In this document: in pieces, positions 7,692 through 17,432 of the stretch
How the letters are laid out: each line of letters begins with the position of its first letter
Numbering within the stretch: position 1 is the stretch's first letter
NCBI GenBank assembly: GCA_020425605.1
Contig: JAGQRH010000011.1
Location: forward strand, 1-64,000
Reading direction: 5' to 3'
Length of the DNA: 64,000 bases
Source of the DNA: Planctomycetota bacterium
GTDB lineage: Bacteria > Planctomycetota > UBA8742 > UBA2392
Made by a program: the position numbers and the translations under genes
Notes under the pieces: model-generated
The model's input: only the letters and a program-made list of their open reading frames with translations
The model's database searches: none
What the model was told of the DNA's origin: nothing

Positions 7692-8855
7692 ATGCCAGAC
7701 GACGCACTGCTCAAATGGCGCGAGGAGTTTCCGATCCTCGCGAGAAAGACCTATCTCATCAATAACAGCTTGGGCGCCATGCCGCGCCGCGTTCGCGACG
7801 GTTTAAACCACTTCGCGGACATGTGGAACAACGATGGCGTTGTCGCCTGGCATTACCCGGACGGCTCGGGTTGGCTCGATGACTGCGAGAAGACGGCCGA
7901 CTTGATCGGCAGCGTGATCAACGCCAAACCCGGCACGATGATGCTGCACTTGAACGTGGCTTCACTGACGGCACAGGTACTGTCGAGCATCGACTTCAGC
8001 GGCCCGCGAAACCGTATCGTCTACGACGACATGCAGTTCACCAGCCCTCACTATGTGTGCCAGGCGTGGACGCGCTACGGCGCGCAGCTTGATATCGTGA
8101 AGTCGGATGACGGCATCGGCGTGGATGTGCAGAAGATTGTGGATGCCATCGACGAGCGCACCGCAATCGTTCCGATCAGTCATGTGTACTTCCGCAGCGC
8201 GTTCCTGCAGGACGTGCAACCGATCATTGGAAAAGCCCACAAGGTCGGTGCGAAAGTCCTGCTGGATGTCTACCAGTCGATCGGCACAGTCCCGATTGAT
8301 GTGCAGGCGCTGAACGTTGACTACCTTGTGGGCGGCAGCGTGAAGTGGGTCTGCGGCGGGCCAAATGTCTGTTATCTTTACATCCGCCCGGACCTGATGA
8401 AGGACTATAGCCCGGCACTCACGGGCTGGATCAGCCATGCTCGACCATTCAAGTTCGAAATGGAGTTCACTCCGCATGAAAGCGCCTGGCGAGCCGCAAC
8501 GGGCACACCGCCAGTAGTGGCGCTATACAGTGCGCGCCCGGGCTACGAGATCATCAAGCAGGTGGGCGTCGAAAACATCCGCGCCAAGAGCAAACGAATG
8601 ACAGCACATTTGTTCGAGCGAGCCAGTGAGGCGGGGTTCAAGGTCAACTCCCCCACTGACCCCGACAGGCGGGGCGGCACGGTTTGCATCGATTTCGAAG
8701 GGGCGGCCAAGGCCGAAAACAAGCTGATCGAACGCGGTTTCATCATCGACTATCGGCCGGGAGGCGGCATTCGTGTAAGCCCCCACTTCTACAACACGAT
8801 CGAAGAAATCGACTCCATTATCGAAGAGATGAAGAACTTGCGGGACGGCAAATAG
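7692..8855 (+). CDS. Kynureninase-like PLP enzyme (class V aminotransferase fold)
   Basis: This 387-residue fold-type I PLP enzyme resembles kynureninase, which cleaves kynurenine to anthranilate and alanine. The N-terminal YLINNSLGAMPR corresponds to the kynureninase YLDGNSLG motif, LLDVYQSIG carries the PLP-pyridine Asp, and GGSVKWVCGGPN carries the Schiff-base Lys (residue 218). The ATG is preceded by GGAGG. Placement after tryptophan dioxygenase supports kynurenine cleavage. A cysteine desulfurase-like or other class V role cannot be excluded from sequence alone. No kynurenine formamidase is recognised in the window. Confidence 0.75.
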   Translation: MPDDALLKWREEFPILARKTYLINNSLGAMPRRVRDGLNHFADMWNNDGVVAWHYPDGSGWLDDCEKTADLIGSVINAKPGTMMLHLNVASLTAQVLSSIDFSGPRNRIVYDDMQFTSPHYVCQAWTRYGAQLDIVKSDDGIGVDVQKIVDAIDERTAIVPISHVYFRSAFLQDVQPIIGKAHKVGAKVLLDVYQSIGTVPIDVQALNVDYLVGGSVKWVCGGPNVCYLYIRPDLMKDYSPALTGWISHARPFKFEMEFTPHESAWRAATGTPPVVALYSARPGYEIIKQVGVENIRAKSKRMTAHLFERASEAGFKVNSPTDPDRRGGTVCIDFEGAAKAENKLIERGFIIDYRPGGGIRVSPHFYNTIEEIDSIIEEMKNLRDGK

Positions 8856-8857
8856 CC

Positions 8858-8876
8858 ATCCCGGCAGCTCCGGGAT
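8858..8876 (+). terminator. Hairpin after kynureninase-like gene
   Basis: A 7-bp stem (ATCCCGG/CCGGGAT) with a 5-base loop begins 3 bases after the stop. No T-run follows; the next gene starts 12 bases later, so any termination may be partial. Confidence 0.4.
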
Positions 8877-8887
8877 AATATGCGGAT

Positions 8888-9520
8888 ATGACCAGTATCC
8901 ACGACGACCCCCTCGCGTCACGCGGGTTGCCCCAGCGGTTTCTTGACCGCCTTGAGCAGCTTGAGGCGCTGTACTTGCTGAAAGGCGACCCGATCCTTCG
9001 TTCGGGCTTCGGCGGTGGGCCTGAACGCTGGCGCAAAGAACGAGAACCGATACTGGATGCGATTACCGCGGATGGCTCGTTGCTGGATGTCGGGTGCGCA
9101 AACGGCTATCTGGCCGAGAGTCTGGCTGAGTGGGGTCGTGAGCGCGGGCTTCAGTTGACTCCCCACGGCCTCGATGCTGGGCGCCATCTAATCAACGAGG
9201 CACGGGCACGACTGCCCGACTTCAAGGACAACTTCCACGTCGGCAATGCGTGGGACTGGCAGCCGACGCGTCGGTACAACTACGTCTACATGATCTGGGA
9301 CTGTTTCCCGCCCTACTTCCTGGGGCGAGGATTACGTCGCTTGCACCGCGAATTCGTAGCGCCGGGTGGGCGCCTCATCCTTGGCACCTACGGCAGTCGC
9401 ACTCGCGGGCAGCAGCCCTGGGACATGGAACGTTATCTGGCTTCGATCGGGCTACCAATCGCCGGCCGAAGCGCAGGCGGAGAGCCGCGTATCACTTCCT
9501 TCTTCTGGATCGACGCATAG
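8888..9520 (+). CDS. Class I SAM-dependent methyltransferase
   Basis: The 210-residue protein has a Rossmann methyltransferase fold. Motif I is LLDVGCANGYLAESLAEW, the acidic ribose-binding segment is GLDAGRHLI, and motif IV-like sequence follows at YVYMIWDCFPPY. The substrate is not evident. The ATG at 8888 has little Shine-Dalgarno sequence. The downstream DUF2188 gene starts 8 bases after its stop, so the two are probably co-transcribed. Confidence 0.8.
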   Translation: MTSIHDDPLASRGLPQRFLDRLEQLEALYLLKGDPILRSGFGGGPERWRKEREPILDAITADGSLLDVGCANGYLAESLAEWGRERGLQLTPHGLDAGRHLINEARARLPDFKDNFHVGNAWDWQPTRRYNYVYMIWDCFPPYFLGRGLRRLHREFVAPGGRLILGTYGSRTRGQQPWDMERYLASIGLPIAGRSAGGEPRITSFFWIDA

Positions 9521-9528
9521 GAGCCCCG

Positions 9529-10224
9529 ATGGCGAGCACATTCGCAACCGAATTGTTCGTAAAGCTCTTCGGGGTCATGCCGCCGGAACGTAGCTCCAAA
9601 CTCGCTCCGCCCAAGGCGCCAAAGACCGAGGTATTGGTACCCAACCGGCCGGCAGAGCCCGGGGGCAAGGTCATCTATCATGTCACTCCCCGCAAGGATG
9701 ATCGCTGGAACATACGCAAAGAGGGCGGAACGCGTCCGTCAGCCGTTTGTACCAACAAGGACGAAGCAATTGATCGCGCGCGCGAGATCGCTAAGAACGC
9801 GGGCTGGTCTCAAGTCGTTGTGCACAACAAGGACGGCAAGATCGCGCAGGAATTCAACTACGGCGAGATGGCCAGCCAACGCACCTCTCAGGCCGCCGAA
9901 GAATGGGAGCCGGACGAGACCGACCGCGGCCTGGAGATGACAGAGATACCGACGAACCACGAGAAGCGTCCGACGGCCAAGATCGACAAAGACCACACCC
10001 CCGGCAGGCCGACACGGGTAGTGTGGCACGTCACGCCTCGCGCTGAAGACGGCAAGTGGCGCGTCAAGCGCCAGGGATCCAGCAAGGCGACACGAGTAGT
10101 CGAAAAGAAAGTCGACGCCGTAAAAGTCGCTAAGGAACTAGCGAAGAGCAGAGGCAAAGGCCAGGTTGTCGTCCACAAGCAGGACGGCAACATTGCGGAG
10201 AGTTTCAAATTCGATCCCGAGTGA
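9529..10224 (+). CDS. Tandem DUF2188 protein
   Basis: This 231-residue hydrophilic protein holds two copies of a DUF2188-like unit, at about residues 45-105 and 160-230. Each copy begins with YHVTPRKDD or WHVTPRAEDG, passes through W-N/R-x-K-x-G and ends with QVVVHNKDGKI or QVVVHKQDGNI. A charged linker joins them. The start was set at MASTFATELF because upstream frame sequence overlaps the methyltransferase out of frame. The family is small and uncharacterised, so I give no function. Its stop abuts the ppx stop on the opposite strand with no spacer. Confidence 0.75.
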   Translation: MASTFATELFVKLFGVMPPERSSKLAPPKAPKTEVLVPNRPAEPGGKVIYHVTPRKDDRWNIRKEGGTRPSAVCTNKDEAIDRAREIAKNAGWSQVVVHNKDGKIAQEFNYGEMASQRTSQAAEEWEPDETDRGLEMTEIPTNHEKRPTAKIDKDHTPGRPTRVVWHVTPRAEDGKWRVKRQGSSKATRVVEKKVDAVKVAKELAKSRGKGQVVVHKQDGNIAESFKFDPE

Positions 10225-11754
10225 TCAGCGGCTGGCCGCCTTCACCTGGATGTCATGCCCGATCGCCTGCGCAAACAGCTTTGTCGCGCCCTCTGCGGCT
10301 GATAACTCCAGAGATGCATCACCCTTGACCTGGGCATAGATTTTCAACATGCCCTCGTGAACCCGACACTTCACAGACTTGACGACGCCGCGCCTTCCGC
10401 GATCAAGCCCCAAAGCAATGCGGAGGATTCCCGCCAACACACGCACATGATGCTGGCCCTCGGGGTCGAGCTCAGCAAAGTGACGATGGCGCTCCTTGGG
10501 TGAGCCCCGACGGCTGTATCTGGCTGTCAGCCCGATGATCTCGACTTCCCTGTCGGTCACTCCGCGCAGTCCCCCACCGCGAATGAGCTGATAGCTGATG
10601 TGTTCACGGTCGAGGTAATTCATGCCGCGGCCTACGTCGTCGAGCAAGGCTGATGTCTCGAGCAACTCACGATCACGCTTGCCCAGTTTGTGGAGGCGCT
10701 TCGTCGCATCGAAAAGGTTTACTGCCAGCCTGGCCAGATGCTCCGACCGCCTGGTGTCCGCACCTGCAAGCTGCACCAACTGCCGCGCGCTCGCGAGGCG
10801 CACATTGGGAGGTGGCCCCTTGGCGCGGTGGATTCTCTCCAGCTCGTGCAACAACACACCTTCGCGCAGTGACGCGCCGCACAACTGAAATGTCTCGGCC
10901 TTCACCAGTTTTAATGCGGTCATCAGAACGGCCGCGCCGAAGTGAATCACGTCCGCCCGCCGCTCATCGATGCCGGGCAGCCGTGTTCGTCCTGCCGCAT
11001 CCACACTCAGCAACTCACCGGCAAGATCCCGTATTTCAGATGCATGGATCTCATAGCCATTCAGCGATCCCCATGGGTCACGGCCGCGAAGGCGCAGACA
11101 GGTAAGGCCGAGTGTCATGTGGGAGCCCGAGGTACCAACTACCACATCTACGCCGCGCTTTCGAATGCTCTTCAGCAGTGGGCCGGCCTTCTCGCCGATC
11201 AGGCGCATCAGTTTGTTCCGCGACTTGCGGCTAAGTGGATCCTCGTTTCCAAACATGTCGCGCAAGCGCTGCACGCCCAAGGGCAGGCTCTGACTGGCTA
11301 TCAACCGGTTCGCATTGCCGTACATGATCTCGAGACTGCCGCCTCCGAGATCCAGAATCAGTCCCTTGCGCTTCTCGAGGTCTGTCGCGTGACGAACGCC
11401 ACGGTAGATCAGATTGGCTTCTTCTTGACCGCCAATCAGTCGGGCTTCAATGCCGGTCTGGAGCTTGAGTTTCTTGAGAAACTCCTGCCCGTTTCTCGAT
11501 TCGCGAACCGCGCTGGTTGCGACGGCAAGCACCCGGTCGACCTTCAACCTCTTGCACAGCGTGGAGAATCGCTTCAGTGCTGCCAGGGCATCGTTCGTCG
11601 GAACGGGAAGCAGGCGCCCGTTGCGAAATGCTCCAGCGCCAAGTTTCACCCGTTCGCGCTCGCGGTCGATGATCTGGAACGAGTGCGGCCCATACGTGTC
11701 GGCCACGATCATATGGACCGAGTTCGAGCCGATGTCGATAGCCGCAAGTCTCAC
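10225..11754 (-). CDS. ppx: Exopolyphosphatase / pppGpp phosphatase (Ppx/GppA)
   Basis: The 509-residue protein is of the ASKHA-fold Ppx/GppA family that hydrolyses polyphosphate or pppGpp. Phosphate-binding loops are AAIDIGSNSVHMIVAD and GLILDLGGGSLEI. The C-terminal HD-like part reads LLDDVGRGMNYLDREHISY, where the first His of the usual HD pair is Asp. The start is GTG, overlapping the ppk1 stop as GTGA, so ppk1 and ppx form one translationally coupled unit for polyphosphate turnover. Whether pppGpp is a substrate cannot be read from sequence. Confidence 0.92.
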   Translation of the reverse strand: MRLAAIDIGSNSVHMIVADTYGPHSFQIIDRERERVKLGAGAFRNGRLLPVPTNDALAALKRFSTLCKRLKVDRVLAVATSAVRESRNGQEFLKKLKLQTGIEARLIGGQEEANLIYRGVRHATDLEKRKGLILDLGGGSLEIMYGNANRLIASQSLPLGVQRLRDMFGNEDPLSRKSRNKLMRLIGEKAGPLLKSIRKRGVDVVVGTSGSHMTLGLTCLRLRGRDPWGSLNGYEIHASEIRDLAGELLSVDAAGRTRLPGIDERRADVIHFGAAVLMTALKLVKAETFQLCGASLREGVLLHELERIHRAKGPPPNVRLASARQLVQLAGADTRRSEHLARLAVNLFDATKRLHKLGKRDRELLETSALLDDVGRGMNYLDREHISYQLIRGGGLRGVTDREVEIIGLTARYSRRGSPKERHRHFAELDPEGQHHVRVLAGILRIALGLDRGRRGVVKSVKCRVHEGMLKIYAQVKGDASLELSAAEGATKLFAQAIGHDIQVKAASR

Positions 11755-13853
11755 GCCGCTCCGCCTGTACTGCCGAGTCTCGCGGCCAGGGTCTCCTGCG
11801 CTGCCAGGCGATCACTATCGCCGGGAATGCAACGCTCCCATGTGCCGTCGGGCTGCAGCAGCCAAGCCTGTACGTTGTCAGCTAGCGGTATGTCAAGGCA
11901 TTCTTCGACGACCCTGGCCCGAAGCGCAGGGTCGAGGATGGGGAAGCACGTTTCTACGCGGCGGTGCAGATTTCGCTGCATCCAGTCTGCACTTGCAGCG
12001 TAGACGAATTCGTCATTCGGGCCGAAGGAGTAGACGCGACTGTGCTCAAGGAAACGTCCAATGATACTCCGAACGCGGATCATCTCGGATACGCCCGGCA
12101 CTCCCGGCCTGAGACAGCATACGCCGCGTATCACGAGATCGATCGGCACACCTGCGATCGACGCCAGATAGAGGGCCTTGATCACGCCAGGGTCGGACAG
12201 GGAATTCATTTTCGCCCGGATGCGGGATGGCTTGCCAGCACGGGCGAGCTCGGCTTGTTCATTGATGCGGCGAATCACCATGTCATTCAGTGTGAACGGT
12301 GAGTGGTAGATCTGTTTCATGCCCGGCGTTTCACCGGGGCTGGTCAACTCCCGGAAGAGTTTGTGTATGTCAGTACAGATCTCCTCGTTGGCCGTCAGAA
12401 GGCTGATGTCCGTATAGCCTCTTGCAGTACCTGTGTGGTAGTTGCCAGTGCCTAGATGAACGTATCGCTTCAGCCGGCCATCTTCGCGCCGAATCAGCAG
12501 CATGATTTTGCTGTGAGTCTTGTATCCAACGACGCCGTACACCACTTGCGCGCCCGCATTCTGCAGTCGCGTGGCGAGGTCAATGTTCGCGGCTTCATCG
12601 AATCGGGCACGAAGCTCGACGCACGCTGTCACTTCCTTGCCGGCGCGCGCAGCATCGAACAGAGCTTCCGTCACCTCTGAAACAACACCTGTGCGATACA
12701 GCGTGCCCATGATCGCGACGACGTTGGGGTCGTTCGCTGCCTTGCGTATGAAATCGAGTACCGGTCCAAATGACTGATACGGGTGGTGCAACAGCACATC
12801 CCGCTGGCGCAACACGTCGAACATGTCCGTCCCGGCCGCAAGTTCCTTTGGCACTCCGGGCTGGAACGGTGGGTACTTGAGATCCGGTCGATCAGCCAGT
12901 TCATGCAGCTTCATCAGGCGATTCAGATTCACCGGCCCGTTCACCTGGTACAGGTCTTCCTGCCCAAGATGGAAATGGTCCAGAAGCATGTTGGCAATCT
13001 CGGGCGGGCAGTTCTCGGCAACCTCCAAGCGCACTGCAGCACCGTAGTGTCGCCGAGGAAGCTCGAACCGAAGGGCCTCCGCAAGGTCCTCAACTTCTTC
13101 TTCGTCAACGAACAAGTCGCTGTTGCGTGTCACCCGGAACTGGTACGCGCCCTTCACGTTCATCCGGGGGAACAACTCGCCGATGTTGTGGTGAATCACA
13201 GCCGACAGCAGGACGAAGTCGAAAGCGCCCGCCGAAACCTCGCGTGGCATGCGAATGACGCGTGGAAGCAGGCGTGGCGCCTGGACAATGCTGATGCCAC
13301 TGTCACGCGAGAAAGCGTCCGGGCCTTCCATCAGCACAACGAAATTGAGGATCTTGTTGAGCACGTTCGGGAATGGATGCGACGGATCCAATCCGATCGG
13401 AGTCAGAAGCGGCTGTACTTCCCGACGGAAGTAATCGGCGGCCCATGCTGCCTGCTCTTCGGTCCATTCCGTGCGGCGCAGAATACGAATGCCGCTGTCG
13501 GCCAGCTTGGGGATCAACACGTCGTTGAAAACGCGATACTGCTCAGCGACGATGCCCCGGCTGGTTTCGTGGATACGGGCCAGCATGTCCAGTGGACGAA
13601 CTTCGTCCGGCCCCGAAACCTCAACGCCGGCTGCGGCCTGCTGCTTCACACCGCTTACGCGGATCTCGAAGAATTCATCCATGTTGCTGCATGAGATGGT
13701 CAGGAAGCGCAAACGCTCCAGCAGCGGCACGCTCTCATCGGCCGCCATGGCCAACACGCGACGGTTGAACTCCATCAGCGAAAACTCGCGGTTGAAGTAG
13801 AGATTCGCGTCGCCTGGCTCGATTGCAGGTTTTCGGTCGCTGGCTGCGTTCAT
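11751..13853 (-). CDS. ppk1: Polyphosphate kinase 1
   Basis: Ppk1 polymerises ATP gamma-phosphate into polyphosphate at the membrane face. The 700 residues show the N-terminal NREFSLMEFNRRVL and LRFLTISCSNMDEFFEIRV, the segment PYQSFGPVLDFIRKA, and YVHLGTGNYHTGTARGYTD, which contains the phosphorylated His and HxxxxGN motif. The ATG has GGGAG at a good distance. Length and motifs are standard. It is the first gene of the ppk1-ppx unit. Confidence 0.97.
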   Translation of the reverse strand: MNAASDRKPAIEPGDANLYFNREFSLMEFNRRVLAMAADESVPLLERLRFLTISCSNMDEFFEIRVSGVKQQAAAGVEVSGPDEVRPLDMLARIHETSRGIVAEQYRVFNDVLIPKLADSGIRILRRTEWTEEQAAWAADYFRREVQPLLTPIGLDPSHPFPNVLNKILNFVVLMEGPDAFSRDSGISIVQAPRLLPRVIRMPREVSAGAFDFVLLSAVIHHNIGELFPRMNVKGAYQFRVTRNSDLFVDEEEVEDLAEALRFELPRRHYGAAVRLEVAENCPPEIANMLLDHFHLGQEDLYQVNGPVNLNRLMKLHELADRPDLKYPPFQPGVPKELAAGTDMFDVLRQRDVLLHHPYQSFGPVLDFIRKAANDPNVVAIMGTLYRTGVVSEVTEALFDAARAGKEVTACVELRARFDEAANIDLATRLQNAGAQVVYGVVGYKTHSKIMLLIRREDGRLKRYVHLGTGNYHTGTARGYTDISLLTANEEICTDIHKLFRELTSPGETPGMKQIYHSPFTLNDMVIRRINEQAELARAGKPSRIRAKMNSLSDPGVIKALYLASIAGVPIDLVIRGVCCLRPGVPGVSEMIRVRSIIGRFLEHSRVYSFGPNDEFVYAASADWMQRNLHRRVETCFPILDPALRARVVEECLDIPLADNVQAWLLQPDGTWERCIPGDSDRLAAQETLAARLGSTGGAA

Positions 13854-13877
13854 GGCGCTCCCGACGGCATGCTAGCC

Positions 13878-13883
13878 AGTATA
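13878..13883 (-). promoter_or_regulatory. Possible -10 element for ppk1
   Basis: TATACT on the minus strand lies about 25 bases upstream of the ppk1 ATG, in the 43-base gap after hyuB. No convincing -35 is seen at the right distance, so this is tentative. Confidence 0.25.
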
Positions 13884-13896
13884 TGTAAAGAACGCG

Positions 13897-15483
13897 TTAA
13901 CGTCGCGTGGGGCTGCAGCCGCCGCCGCCTGGAGTGCGGATGTCTATGGCTTCTCCGGCACGCAGCTCGCCGCTGCATTTCCCGTCCAGCTGCTCGGTAT
14001 CGCCCTGGACGTCGAGAATTTGATTGATGCCGGGTCGCCCCGGTCGGCCTTTGCCCGTGCCGCGTGGGGCGTGAATCCGCCGCTCCGTCAACAAACCGAA
14101 CTGAGCATCCACGAGTGTACGCACTCGCCGCACCACGCCATTGCCGCCCTTGTGCTTGCCGTCGCCGCCGGAGTTCTCCCGGAGCGAGTATTCCTCAACG
14201 CGAAGCGGATAGGCGTGCTCGAGTGCCTCTACGGGCGTGTTGAGCGTGTTGGTCATATGCGAATGCGTTGCATCGGCGCCATCATGATTCGCTCCGGCCC
14301 CGCAGCCACCTGCGATGGTTTCGTAGTATGTAAACGGTTCGCCATCTGGTGCCGTTCCGCCGATGGTCAGGTTGTTCATCGTGCCCTGAGATTGCGCGGG
14401 AATCCGCCTGGGTGCGGCTTGTTCCAACGCTGCAAAGCACACGTCCACAATTCGCTGGCTGGTCTCGACATTGCCGCCCGCTACAGGCGCTGGACGGCGA
14501 GCGTCAACCACGGTCCCCGGTTGCGTGATCACTTCTATGCATCGGAAACAGCCATGATTGACAGGCGGCTTTGGATCACACAGACAGAGCACGCTGTAGA
14601 ACGCCGCGCTCTCGGTGACAGCACGAACCGCATTGACGCCGCCTCGCACTTGTGCCGAGCTGCCGCTGAAGTCGAACGTTATCTTGCTGCGCGAGACCGT
14701 CAGCTCCAGCTTGATCGGGATATCCATGGTCCCGGCCCCGTCATCATCAAGAGTGTCTTCGGCCGTGTACGTACCTGCCTTCAAAGACTGGAGGTTCTTG
14801 CGGAGCAGCGTAGCGCTGTGCTTGAACAGTGCGTTGCATAGGCGCTTGAAGCCGCTTTGACCTACACGCTTCACGATTTCGTCAAGCCGGTGCATGCCAC
14901 GATCGCACGCGGCGATCTGTGCCCAAAGGTCCCCCTCACGCTCTGCCGGCGTACGGGTGTTTGCCTTGATCAGTTCCCAGACGTCCTTAGAAGTGTCGTC
15001 CTCAAGCTTGATCATCGTGGGCGGTATCACCAGTCCTTCGGCGATCAGATCCGTTTGTGGGGACATGCTGCCGGGTGCTGCGCCACCAATGTCCGCATGA
15101 TGGGCCCGATTTGCCACGTAGCCCAACAGGCGTGGCCGGTCGCCATATGAGAATGCCGACGCGACCATCGTCAGGTCGGGCAGATGCGTGCCGCCATTAA
15201 AGGGATCGTTGACGATCGCATAGGTATGCCGCCGTTTCATGTTGATCGATGGGTGCGCAAGCACAGACGTGACGCTCGCGGGCATCGACCCGAGGTGTAC
15301 CGGAAGGTGCGCCGCCTGCGCCAGTAGCCGTCCCTCCGCATCAAACAGCGCACACGAGTAGTCACGACGCTCCTTGATGTTGGGACTGTACGCAGAGCGC
15401 TTGAGGGCCTCGCCCATCTCTTCGGCTGCGCCCACCAGTGCGTGGTGCAGCACGGCGATTTCCGTTGCTGTCTTGACGTCCAT
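13897..15483 (-). CDS. hyuB: Hydantoinase B / oxoprolinase family protein
   Basis: This 528-residue protein is the HyuB-type subunit that works with HyuA in ATP-dependent cleavage of cyclic amides, or carboxylation in acetone/acetophenone carboxylase relatives. Family segments include LKRSAYSPNIKERRDYSCAL, HLPVHLGSMPASV, NDPFNGGTHLPDLT, and near the C-terminus GGDGKHKGGNGVVR. The start at MDVKTATE overlaps the hyuA stop as ATGA, fixing the pair as coupled. It is last in the tetR-hydrolase-hyuA-hyuB unit. The true substrate is unknown. Confidence 0.9.
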   Translation of the reverse strand: MDVKTATEIAVLHHALVGAAEEMGEALKRSAYSPNIKERRDYSCALFDAEGRLLAQAAHLPVHLGSMPASVTSVLAHPSINMKRRHTYAIVNDPFNGGTHLPDLTMVASAFSYGDRPRLLGYVANRAHHADIGGAAPGSMSPQTDLIAEGLVIPPTMIKLEDDTSKDVWELIKANTRTPAEREGDLWAQIAACDRGMHRLDEIVKRVGQSGFKRLCNALFKHSATLLRKNLQSLKAGTYTAEDTLDDDGAGTMDIPIKLELTVSRSKITFDFSGSSAQVRGGVNAVRAVTESAAFYSVLCLCDPKPPVNHGCFRCIEVITQPGTVVDARRPAPVAGGNVETSQRIVDVCFAALEQAAPRRIPAQSQGTMNNLTIGGTAPDGEPFTYYETIAGGCGAGANHDGADATHSHMTNTLNTPVEALEHAYPLRVEEYSLRENSGGDGKHKGGNGVVRRVRTLVDAQFGLLTERRIHAPRGTGKGRPGRPGINQILDVQGDTEQLDGKCSGELRAGEAIDIRTPGGGGCSPTRR

Positions 15484-17432
15484 CAGTTCGCCCTCAGCAG
15501 CATCAGCTGGCCGGCTGGCGTCACCTTCAGCACCCAGCCGCGCTTCAAGTACAAACAGGAACTCAGCTCGGTCACAATCGCAGGGCCGTTCAGCCACGAG
15601 CCTACGGGAAGTGCATCGCGAGAGTACACCGGCACACCACCGGTCGAGCGACGGACCGGGATCGCCTTACCCGACGCGGACTCAAACGGAAGCGTGAAGC
15701 TACGGCCGCGTGCTTCGACTCGCACGCGCACATTGACGATCTCCGCCTGCGCATCACCCCGATCAAAATGGAATTGGCGCTCGTGCGCCCGATTGAACTC
15801 GCGCTTCCACGACTTGGAGAGCGGAACGTTCAGCTCAAAGCTCTGTCCGACATAGCGCGCATCGACACTGATGTGGGTATCAAACCGCCCCGCTATCCCG
15901 GATGCCTTCAGTTCCGTTTTTGCCCTCTTCGCCAGCGCTTCTCCCTGACTCCGTGCAAAAGAGTAGGCATTGCCCGATTCCGGAATCAGCAGTGTGCGGG
16001 ACAGATCGCGAGAAGCCGGTGTATGGAGCATACCCAGCGCACAGAGCAGACCCGGCGCCCGTGGCACCAGAACCTGCGGCATGCCCAGCAGCTCGGCCAG
16101 GTCACAAGCCAGCAGTCCACCTGCTCCGCCGAACGGCACCAGCGCCATTGAGTCAGCCTTGTGGCCACGCTCGACAGTTACTCGCCTCAGTGCGCGCTCA
16201 ATGCCCGCCAGCGCGACTCGCACGATCGCTTCGGCGATCTTCTTCGGCTGAATTGATTTGTCGAGGCGCCTCAGTGCCTCGGTGGCCCGCTTGGGGTGCA
16301 ACTCCAGTTCTCCGCCCAACCTCAGACTTCGCGGGATGCGCCCCAACTCAAGCAGGGCATCACTGAGCGTTGCGAGCTTGCCGCCACGGCCGTAGCAAGC
16401 GGGACCTGGGTTGGCTCCTGCGCTCTCGGGTCCGACATGCAACACGCCTCCCGCATCGAACCAGGCGATCGATCCCCCACCCGCGCCAATCGTATGGATG
16501 TCCAGGCTGGGAGTCCGCAGTGGCAGCCCTGCAATCGGCGTTTCGGAGCGCAACTCAGAATGCTTGCCTACCAACGAGACATCCGTGCTGGTGCCACCGA
16601 TGTCAAACGCAACGCCGCTCTCGATTCCCTCAAGCTCGAGTGCTGCGCGAACTCCGGCGATTCCGCCAGCGGGGCCAGACAAAGCCAGCTTCACCGGCTC
16701 TTGCGCCGCGAGTTCTGCGGGGAGCCAGCCACCTGCCGAGTGCATCAGTACAACGCGCGCCGGCACGACGCGCGTTTGAAGGCCGCCGATGTAGTCCCGC
16801 ATTTTGGGCACAAGCCCCGCGTTCGCAGCTGTGACCAGACTTCGCTCGTACTCACGAAACTCGGGTGCGAGTTCGCTGGACAGCGTCACCGGTACGCCAA
16901 GCTTGCCCAACTCACGGAGCAACGCTCTCTCGTGCGCCGGATTTGCATAGCTGTGTAGCAAACAGACGGCGATCGCTTCCGGCTTCAACGCCCTGGCTGT
17001 TGCTGCAACGCGCACGCACTCCTGCTTTGTCAGCTTGCGGGCGACGCTTCCATCGGGCTCCATCCGTTCCTGAGCTTCGAGGCGAAGCTCGCGCGGAACC
17101 AGCGGGTTCCGTGGTGCGGGCTCCAGCGAATAGAGGTCGGCCGGGTCTCGGTTCTGGCGACCGATCGCAAGCACGTCGCGAAATCCTTGAGTCGTGATAA
17201 ACACCACGCGCCCCAGCTTGCCTTCCAGCAGCGCGTTGGTTGCGACTGTCGTGCCGTGCACCAGAATGTCGGCTCCGCCAAGGCGTTCCAGCGCAGTCGC
17301 AACTGCGTGCCCGGGATCATCCGGCGTGCTGGGGATCTTGCAGGTCAGAAGCCGGTTATCACGAACGACGCAGGCATCGGTAAACGTCCCTCCAACATCA
17401 ATGGCGGCAATGACGGGCGACCTAGCGGCCAT
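15483..17432 (-). CDS. hyuA: Hydantoinase A / oxoprolinase family protein
   Basis: This 649-residue ATP-binding subunit has the ASKHA motifs IAAIDVGGTFTDACVV near the N-terminus, VHGTTVATNALLEGK, and GVAFDIGGTSTDVSLV. IHTIGAGGGSIAW and AGANPGPACYG are also family hallmarks. The start at MAARSPVIAA (17432) was chosen because family sequence begins there; it overlaps the end of the upstream hydrolase gene by 11 bases. With HyuB it forms a two-subunit enzyme acting on a cyclic amide or ketone; specificity is not predictable from sequence. Confidence 0.92.
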   Translation of the reverse strand: MAARSPVIAAIDVGGTFTDACVVRDNRLLTCKIPSTPDDPGHAVATALERLGGADILVHGTTVATNALLEGKLGRVVFITTQGFRDVLAIGRQNRDPADLYSLEPAPRNPLVPRELRLEAQERMEPDGSVARKLTKQECVRVAATARALKPEAIAVCLLHSYANPAHERALLRELGKLGVPVTLSSELAPEFREYERSLVTAANAGLVPKMRDYIGGLQTRVVPARVVLMHSAGGWLPAELAAQEPVKLALSGPAGGIAGVRAALELEGIESGVAFDIGGTSTDVSLVGKHSELRSETPIAGLPLRTPSLDIHTIGAGGGSIAWFDAGGVLHVGPESAGANPGPACYGRGGKLATLSDALLELGRIPRSLRLGGELELHPKRATEALRRLDKSIQPKKIAEAIVRVALAGIERALRRVTVERGHKADSMALVPFGGAGGLLACDLAELLGMPQVLVPRAPGLLCALGMLHTPASRDLSRTLLIPESGNAYSFARSQGEALAKRAKTELKASGIAGRFDTHISVDARYVGQSFELNVPLSKSWKREFNRAHERQFHFDRGDAQAEIVNVRVRVEARGRSFTLPFESASGKAIPVRRSTGGVPVYSRDALPVGSWLNGPAIVTELSSCLYLKRGWVLKVTPAGQLMLLRAN

